This document shows positions 25,536 to 30,346 of a stretch of 30,346 nt of DNA, in pieces; position 1 is the first letter of the stretch, and every line of letters begins with the position of its first letter. Source of the DNA: Melioribacteraceae bacterium (lineage in GTDB: Bacteria; Bacteroidota; Ignavibacteria; Ignavibacteriales; Melioribacteraceae); assembly GCA_026983755.1 (NCBI GenBank), contig JALSTL010000200.1:1-30346 (forward strand), read 5' to 3'. Both the position numbers and the translations under genes were made by a program. The notes under the pieces are model-generated. The model was not told where the DNA came from. It did not search any database and worked only from the letters and a program-made list of their open reading frames with translations.

Positions 25536-25943
25536 TTCATCATTTTAAATACAGAACAATTTTCGCAAACCGGAAAAGTTTTACGATAAATTTTTTTTAA
25601 TTTTTATTTTTTCAAACTTAAAAAACTTCTCACCGCCATAAAAACTAAAAGCTAATATTTTACATCAAATTTCCAATTGGATAAAGTAAGTTAATAAAAA
25701 TATATGTTACACTTGTTGAAGTGTGAAAAAAATTTCAAAAAATAATATTCTTTTGAAACGGAAAATATTTGTAACTTTATTTTTTTTAATATTTTTTAGT
25801 TCTAAATAATTTATGCAGAAGACCGGCGGGAAATAAATTATAAAATAAAACGAAATAAATTGTATAATTTATCGCACCGCATTTTAACAAAAGCATTTAT
25901 TATTCGGCAGGTAAATATAAGTGGTAATCAAGGAGCAAAAAAA
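25536..25943 (+). other. 408-bp AT-rich intergenic region upstream of the phosphate uptake genes
   Basis: I see no gene here once the phosphate-accessory start is moved to 25944. One perfect small hairpin is present: ACACTT (25709-25714), loop GTTG, AAGTGT (25719-25724), followed by GAAAAAAATTT. T-rich DNA at 25590-25612 could help end the TerB-like transcript. The promoter for the DUF47-PiT pair must lie in the right half, but I could not identify a consensus. Confidence 0.5.
25930..25935 (+). promoter_or_regulatory. Ribosome binding site fixing the DUF47 start
   Basis: AAGGAG with an 8-nt A-rich spacer precedes ATG 25944-25946. It lies inside a longer in-frame ATG-initiated extension (from 25860), which therefore is probably untranslated. 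Confidence 0.7.
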
Positions 25944-26588
25944 ATGGCATTATTATTTAAAAATACCAAAGATTTGGAAAGTAAAATTGATACCTATTTG
26001 GATTTAATTGTAAAAGGCGGATTTTTATTCAAACAAGGTGTTAAATATTATTTGGAAGAAGAAACCGATGAATTTGAGAAAAGAATAACAAGTATAGACA
26101 AAACCGAAACCGATGCGGATATTTTACGCCGAGAAATAGAAACCAAACTATATTCGGAAACTCTAATACCCGAATCAAGAGGTGATGTTCTTGGTATTTT
26201 GGAAGCTTGTGATAAAGTACTAAATTTAACCGCAGAAACATTGATACAATTTTCAGTTGAAATTCCGTTTTTTCTACCGGAGCTTAAAAAAAAATATTTA
26301 GACTTAAGCGAAGCTTCCATTTCCGCTCTCGAAGAAATGGTTGCAGCCGTTAGAGCTTATTTTAGAGATATTACAAAAGTACGCGATCATATTACAAAAG
26401 TTCAACTTTACGAATCCGAATCAGATAGAATTGCCGTAAAAATAAAACAGAAAGTATTCAGATCCGATATTAGTCTTAGCCAAAAAATGCACATGCGTTA
26501 TTTTGCTTTGCATATAGAAAACATTGCCGATGAAGCGGAAGATTTATGCGACAGATTATCTATTGCGGTAATTAAAAGGTACATATAA
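25944..26588 (+). CDS. DUF47/PhoU-like accessory protein of phosphate transport
   Basis: This 214-aa helical protein of the DUF47 (TIGR00153) family is related to PhoU and usually encoded beside PiT phosphate transporters, where it is thought to regulate them. Recognisable parts are LFKNTKDLESKIDTYLDLI at the start, a KRITSIDKTETDADILRREIE stretch, LYSETLIPESRGDVLGILEACD in the middle, and HMRYFALHIENIADEAEDLCDRLSIAVIKR near the end; the acidic ExxxD motifs bind metal in PhoU. I place the start at 25944 because of the ribosome site and because family members begin close to here. PiT follows after 60 nt. Confidence 0.9.
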   Translation: MALLFKNTKDLESKIDTYLDLIVKGGFLFKQGVKYYLEEETDEFEKRITSIDKTETDADILRREIETKLYSETLIPESRGDVLGILEACDKVLNLTAETLIQFSVEIPFFLPELKKKYLDLSEASISALEEMVAAVRAYFRDITKVRDHITKVQLYESESDRIAVKIKQKVFRSDISLSQKMHMRYFALHIENIADEAEDLCDRLSIAVIKRYI

Positions 26589-26648
26589 TACTTTCAATTT
26601 TAATATATTAAGTTTTGATATAATAATATTAAAGGATATTACATATTC

Positions 26649-27845
26649 ATGATTTGGTTTTATCTAATTAGCGGTTTGTTTTTAGGCTGGTCTTTGGGTG
26701 CAAATGATGCCTCTAATATTTTTGGAACAGCCGTTGGTACCAGAATGATTAAGTTTAGAACGGCCGCAATTATTACTACAATATTCGTAATACTCGGCTC
26801 GGTTATAAGCGGAGCCGGAGCAACTCATACGTTAGGAAAGTTAGGAGCCGTTAATGCTATTGCCGGTTCTTTTACCGTTGCATTAGCCGCCGCCACTACA
26901 GTTGCTTGGATGACCAAACTAAAATTACCGGTTTCATCCTCTCAAGCAATTGTAGGTGCAATTATAGGTTGGAATTTATTTACCGGTTCGCCAACGGATA
27001 TTAATTCTCTTACAAAAATCATTTCAACTTGGATAATTTGCCCTTTATTAACAGCTTTTTTTTCATTTCTGTTGTACAAAATAACAATTAAAATTCTTTA
27101 TAAAATTAACATTCACATTTTGGAACAAGATGTTTATAATAGAATTGGTTTGGTTTTAGTCGGAGCATTCGGAGCTTACAGTTTAGGAGCAAATAATATT
27201 GCCAATGTTATGGGAGTATTCGTTCCCTCATCTCCTTTTTCATCATTATCATTTGGCAATTTCTTCTCAATAAACGGAACTCAACAATTATTTTTGTTGG
27301 GTGCAATTGCAATAAGTGTTGGTGTATTTACATATTCGTATAAAGTTATGATGACCGTAGGAAACGATTTGTTCAAACTTACACCGGTTGCCGCATTGGT
27401 TGTTGTTTTAGCCGAATCGATTGTACTTTTTCTCTTCGCTTCAAAAAGTTTGGAGCGTTGGCTTATAAGTCACGGATTACCGCCAATTCCTCTGGTTCCC
27501 GTTTCAAGTTCGCAAGCTGTTATTGGAGGCATTATTGGTATTGTATTAGCAAAAAAAGGCAGAGGTATCAATTATAAGTTATTAGGCAAAATTTCTTCCG
27601 GTTGGGTTACAACTCCAATTATTGCGGCAATAATAAGTTTTGTTTCTCTCTTTTTTGTACAAAATGTTTTTGAGCAAAAGGTGGTTCAACCTTCTAATAA
27701 CAAAGATGTAAATGTTGAACATCAAATTAAAATTAACAAGAAAGTATTTCATATACCCGACAAAACAGATATAAAAAGCAAAGTGCCGGATAAATTTAGG
27801 AAACAGAAAAGTATAAGTTCAAAAAATCGTATAAATAATCAATGA
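26649..27845 (+). CDS. pit: PiT-family low-affinity inorganic phosphate transporter
   Basis: This 398-aa inner-membrane symporter takes up phosphate (or metal-phosphate) with protons or sodium. The internal duplication of the family is plain: GANDASN at 17-23 answers GANNIAN at 180-186, and PVSSSQAIVG at 94-103 answers PVSSSQAVIG at 284-293. About ten membrane helices are visible. The last 60 residues are hydrophilic and Lys-rich (IPDKTDIKSKVPDKFRKQK), a cytoplasmic tail that many bacterial PiT proteins lack. It is in an operon with the DUF47 protein just upstream. No phosphate-regulon sensor genes are near. Confidence 0.94.
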   Translation: MIWFYLISGLFLGWSLGANDASNIFGTAVGTRMIKFRTAAIITTIFVILGSVISGAGATHTLGKLGAVNAIAGSFTVALAAATTVAWMTKLKLPVSSSQAIVGAIIGWNLFTGSPTDINSLTKIISTWIICPLLTAFFSFLLYKITIKILYKINIHILEQDVYNRIGLVLVGAFGAYSLGANNIANVMGVFVPSSPFSSLSFGNFFSINGTQQLFLLGAIAISVGVFTYSYKVMMTVGNDLFKLTPVAALVVVLAESIVLFLFASKSLERWLISHGLPPIPLVPVSSSQAVIGGIIGIVLAKKGRGINYKLLGKISSGWVTTPIIAAIISFVSLFFVQNVFEQKVVQPSNNKDVNVEHQIKINKKVFHIPDKTDIKSKVPDKFRKQKSISSKNRINNQ

Positions 27846-28030
27846 AATATTTTATTTTGCGAAATTTTCCGTAATTATTGTAAATATTAAAGATAATAAA
27901 AATACCCGGTAGAATTCTAATCGTCTTTTCTAATCTTATATGTTTGAAATTATGTAGTTCATTTTATTCTGTATTTCTAATATATACTTAAAAGGTTCGG
28001 CTTTATTTGGCATTACTAAAATCAAAGAGA

Positions 28031-28051
28031 GGAATGTCTGTGGTACGTTTT
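28031..28051 (+). repeat. Partial copy of a REP-like repeat
   Basis: GGAATGTCTGTGGTACGTTTT matches 19 of 21 bases of 29507-29527 in the same orientation. It lacks the left palindrome arm present there. It sits just downstream of the M64 peptidase gene, so two copies flank that gene. Confidence 0.6.
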
Positions 28052-28058
28052 GCGTTAA

Positions 28059-29339
28059 CTAGTGCGAATAAAATTTAATTACTCTTTCAATTGCTTTTTT
28101 ACTAACTTCATTAAACTCATCGGAAGTAAAAGCTTTCATTATACTGTTCGGGGTGGAACGGTAAACTCCTTTTTCCATATATCCGGCTCCTTCATAAGCT
28201 CCTATTTGGTTTTCGGGAGCATCTTTTACGGGTGTTGGAATCGGAGTTGTACTTTTTACCAAATCAGCCCATTTGTTTTTGAAGTTTACAAGTGTTGTAA
28301 TATTCGGTTCCCAAGGTTCAACATCTAGCGGATAAAAATCTTTATAAGCAACTTCGGAAGTATAATATTCATCAGCTAATCCGGCAAGTCCGTGTCCGAA
28401 CTCGTGAATAAATATTTGTCTGGCTTTTTCATTATGTGCGGCAACCATTGAATAAAAATTATAAATTGCTCCGCCTCCGTATTTATTAGTGTTTACCAAA
28501 ATATAAATTTGATCGTACGGAGCATTTGCCGCAATATCACGAACTTTTTGATAATCGGTTGTCATTAAATACCGTTCACTATCAAATGTATAAAATGAAG
28601 AATTGAGCAATGTGTTTTTCCAAATACTATCGGCAGGTATATCAGTGCCGGATTCTTCGGAAAAAGCTTCTACCGCCCAAATATTTATTCGGTTATCAAG
28701 TTTATCGAACGGCGAATATGTAAATATATAATTTGAAAAACGTTCGCAATCCTTTGCAAACTTATCTCTTTCGGTTTTTGTATAACCTTCGGGTAAAAAT
28801 ACTATATCCAATTTATCCGAAGGATCTCCTGTGTAATGAACCGGTATTTTATTGTAGAGATTTTTTTTGTCTTTATTTATAAAATAATTATCAGGGCTAA
28901 CGGCAACTTCATATTTTTTTTGAAATATATTTTTTCTGTCTCTGCTGTAAATTTCAATACGCACGGAATCTTTAGGAAACGGAAGTAAAACCGATTCTCG
29001 AAACGTACGTGATATTTTTTTCGCTTCGTCTGTTGTTTGCCATTCTTTAAAAAGAACCGAATAGCCGTGTGAATAAATTAAAGTATTTGATTCGGCATCA
29101 AAAACTTTTAGCATATAATTACCTAAATTCAATGTATCTATTAAATTGTATTTAGGTCCTGCCCAAAACGGTTCTTCTTTGAAATTTCCGAATGTATAAT
29201 AATCGGTTTTATTGTTACCGGAATGGTAATAATCCAATCTTAGAGTTTTATCTTGAAAATATTTTTTAAAATCGGATTGAGCCAAACAAATATTAGATAA
29301 AAATATTATAAGCAAAATAAATATTATGGAATTTTTCAT
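28059..29339 (-). CDS. Secreted M64-family zinc peptidase
   Basis: This 426-aa protein has a signal peptide (hydrophobic core ILLIIFLSNICLAQ). It carries the M64 (IgA-peptidase-like) metallopeptidase motif HEFGHGLAGLADEYY, with zinc ligands His312 and His316 and the downstream acidic residue Asp323. Preceding landmarks are DIVFLPEGYTKTERDKFAKD and INIWAVEAFSEESGTDIP, both typical of the family. The N-terminal 150 residues form a beta-rich domain. No T9SS C-terminal sorting domain is evident; the protein ends at VIKFYSH. AGGAG lies 8 nt before the ATG. It is a single gene between repeat-bearing gaps. The substrate is unknown; the family name does not imply IgA cleavage. Confidence 0.9.
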   Translation of the reverse strand: MKNSIIFILLIIFLSNICLAQSDFKKYFQDKTLRLDYYHSGNNKTDYYTFGNFKEEPFWAGPKYNLIDTLNLGNYMLKVFDAESNTLIYSHGYSVLFKEWQTTDEAKKISRTFRESVLLPFPKDSVRIEIYSRDRKNIFQKKYEVAVSPDNYFINKDKKNLYNKIPVHYTGDPSDKLDIVFLPEGYTKTERDKFAKDCERFSNYIFTYSPFDKLDNRINIWAVEAFSEESGTDIPADSIWKNTLLNSSFYTFDSERYLMTTDYQKVRDIAANAPYDQIYILVNTNKYGGGAIYNFYSMVAAHNEKARQIFIHEFGHGLAGLADEYYTSEVAYKDFYPLDVEPWEPNITTLVNFKNKWADLVKSTTPIPTPVKDAPENQIGAYEGAGYMEKGVYRSTPNSIMKAFTSDEFNEVSKKAIERVIKFYSH

Positions 29340-29474
29340 TTCATTTTCTCCTAATTACAAACAAATGAAAAATTTATTAGAATTACAAGGCTTCCTAACT
29401 TACGTTATGTAATATTAATGATTTTTTATCTTGAGCTAAGTGTTCAAGAAATTACTAATAGCTTGCTTGTTTTC

Positions 29475-29527
29475 TTTTGGGTGGAACGGTATTTTTTTCA
29501 CAGACAGGAATGTCTGTGTTACATTTT
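29475..29527 (+). repeat. REP-like palindromic repeat
   Basis: CACAGACA (29499-29506) and TGTCTGTG (29511-29518) are a perfect 8-bp inverted repeat around GGAA. They are preceded by CTTTTGGGTGGAACGGT and followed by TTACATTTTCG. The design of a conserved lead motif next to a short hairpin is that of dispersed REP sequences mobilised by RAYT transposases. A degenerate lead motif recurs at about 29573-29590 and a partial copy at 28031-28051. Confidence 0.6.
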
Positions 29528-29668
29528 CGTTTTTCGTCTAGTTTTTTTTCGTCTTACGTTACTTGTCTGCCTTCTTTTAGGTGGTACAGTTTTATATAAC
29601 ACGAGTTTTAATATGATTATTCCAAAGGATACGAAATCAAATCTTGAGAATTGAAAACATTTATCTTG

Positions 29669-29762
29669 ACGTTATCTATTTGCTGCACACCGTAATTCTA
29701 AGAAACGGACTAGCTTTGAGAGAAAATAACTAGCCCGACTTCTTTTTGTTAGCACACGTTAT
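29669..29762. repeat. 94-bp hairpin element flanked by ACGTTAT direct repeats (attC-like)
   Basis: ACGTTAT occurs at 29669-29675 and again at 29756-29762. Between them, AAGAA and GGACTAG (29700-29713) pair with CTAGCCC and TTCTT (29730-29744) across a 16-nt loop, and GCTGCACACCGT (29682-29693) resembles TTAGCACACGT (29749-29759). Size, bulged stem and direct end repeats recall integron attC sites, though the ends do not fit the classical GTTRRRY core. No integrase is in view. Confidence 0.4.
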
Positions 29763-29797
29763 AATATTTTTCAAAATTTAAGATTGCTAAAGCATAC

Positions 29798-30346
29798 TCA
29801 TTTAACGGTTTTAACATTCTTACGAATAACATCTAACATAATATTCATATCTTTAGTCATTCCATCTCCACTAAAACCTATTTCTTTGAAGTAAATTTTA
29901 CCGTCCGGACCTATAAAATATTTTGTTGGTAATCCGGTAACCTCAAAACTTTTTACAACTTTATTGTTTTCATCAATTAGAACGGGAAAATTATATTGAT
30001 CTTTTTCCATATATTTTTTTAAGGCATCAACCCGCTTCTTACCATGTAACTGTTCCTGTGTATTAATAGCAATAACCATAACATCGGAATCCTTTTTATG
30101 TTGTTCCCAAAATTTTTGTAAAAACGGGAAAGAAGCTTTACACGGTCCGCACCACGTAGCCCAAAAATCCAAAATTATAATTTTCCCTTTAAGAGAGGCA
30201 AGAGAAATTTCTTCGCCTTGCAGATTTTTCAATGTGAACTCGGGAGCATGTTTAGCATTTTTCATAAACATATTTTCAATTTCTTCTTTACGAAACGTAC
30301 CGGCTTTCTTTTTAGCTTCTATAATTATTTGCTCAGCAGCTTTTTT
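29798..30346 (-). CDS. TlpA/ResA-like thioredoxin-fold protein, C-terminal part (cut by window edge)
   Basis: This gene ends at 29798 and is open to the right edge (183 residues seen). Although an ATG exists at 30271, the frame continues upstream without a stop as a Lys/Ala/Glu-rich helix (KKAAEQIIIEAKKKAGTFRK), so the true start lies beyond the window. The C-terminal domain is a redoxin of the TlpA/AhpC-TSA class: APEFTLKNLQGEE, then LDFWATWCGPCKASFPF with the CxxC redox pair, VIAINTQE, and FEVTGLPTKYFIGPDGKI with the cis-Pro. Such domains reduce or isomerise cysteines outside the cytoplasm. The hidden N-terminal part may hold a signal sequence and a helical or TPR domain. Confidence 0.87.
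   Translation of the reverse strand, partial: KKAAEQIIIEAKKKAGTFRKEEIENMFMKNAKHAPEFTLKNLQGEEISLASLKGKIIILDFWATWCGPCKASFPFLQKFWEQHKKDSDVMVIAINTQEQLHGKKRVDALKKYMEKDQYNFPVLIDENNKVVKSFEVTGLPTKYFIGPDGKIYFKEIGFSGDGMTKDMNIMLDVIRKNVKTVK

Larger units (their letters stand above)
29340..29797. other. 458-bp repeat-rich intergenic region
   Basis: This gap between two leftward genes contains the promoter of the M64 gene at its left end, a REP-like palindrome, a second degenerate copy of its flanking GGTGGnACnGT motif (29580-29590), and an attC-like hairpin. A 78-codon plus-strand frame here has odd composition (rich in Leu, Phe, Cys) and runs through the repeats, so I do not call it a gene. Confidence 0.6.

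Noticed and set aside
25860..25943. 28-residue N-terminal extension of the DUF47 protein
   Set aside because: A good AAGGAG site before ATG 25944 and the family's usual N-terminus favour the shorter form.
28147..28165. GGGTGGAACGGTAAACTCC inside the M64 gene, similar to the REP lead motif
   Set aside because: It lies in conserved coding sequence (the GVYRSTPNSIM region) without the following hairpin, so the match is likely chance.
29418..29654. 78-codon plus-strand open frame
   Set aside because: It runs through the REP-like repeats, has an unusual Leu/Phe/Cys-rich composition, lacks a ribosome site and resembles no family I know.
1..30346. tRNA, rRNA, CRISPR array, complete insertion sequence or prophage genes
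   Set aside because: I looked on both strands for T-loop motifs, regularly spaced repeats, transposase and integrase motifs and phage genes and saw none; a covariance-model scan was not possible.

Overview
The window is strongly AT-rich bacterial chromosome with short intergenic gaps. It has no tRNA, rRNA, CRISPR array or complete insertion sequence that I can see. The gene set points to the Bacteroidota/Chlorobiota/Ignavibacteriota group: a PorD (DUF4835) protein tied to type IX secretion, a FadL/OmpP1 barrel next to an SGNH lipoprotein, MutS2 with CvpA and YqeY, a Bacteroidetes-type serine palmitoyltransferase, and a PduS/PduT pair. Together with the low GC I would guess an Ignavibacteria-like organism. 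That placement is inference from gene content, not a phylogenetic result.

Layout. 1-3667 (minus): accC -> accB -> OmpP1/FadL porin -> SGNH lipoprotein (cut by the window edge). 3765-7142 (minus): yqeY -> CvpA family -> mutS2, overlapping genes. 7225-8897 (minus): an ExbB/TolQ proton channel with two successive ExbD proteins, closed by a hairpin terminator. 8898-9235: a gap holding a 165-bp inverted-repeat element. 9236-10279 (minus): endonuclease/exonuclease/phosphatase lipoprotein, divergent from polA, then ppa with a terminator, then a TraB-family membrane protein (plus). 15500-18638 (minus): SpoIIE-type phosphatase -> pduS -> pduT, divergent from an SLC13 transporter whose leader carries an 18-nt tandem repeat. 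20607-21494 (plus): porD, with a bidirectional terminator. 21560-25029: GNAT-like acyltransferase and serine palmitoyltransferase (minus), divergent from an NAD-dependent epimerase-like reductase (plus). Then a TerB-like protein, a DUF47/PiT phosphate uptake pair, a secreted M64 peptidase (minus), a repeat-rich gap of about 460 bp, and a thioredoxin-domain protein that runs off the right edge.

How the genes work together. Two loci stand out. The acyltransferase, palmitoyltransferase and reductase trio matches the three-enzyme bacterial ceramide pathway and sits in one 3.5-kb block. The pduS/pduT pair would form an electron conduit across a bacterial microcompartment shell, yet no shell protein, signature enzyme or encapsulation partner lies within about 12-15 kb on either side; a regulatory phosphatase is its operon partner instead. 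The remainder is mostly housekeeping: DNA repair and replication, biotin-dependent carboxylation, pyrophosphate removal, phosphate and dicarboxylate uptake, and energized outer-membrane transport. The intergenic DNA near the right edge carries REP-like palindromes and an attC-like hairpin, which suggests a site of past mobile-element activity.
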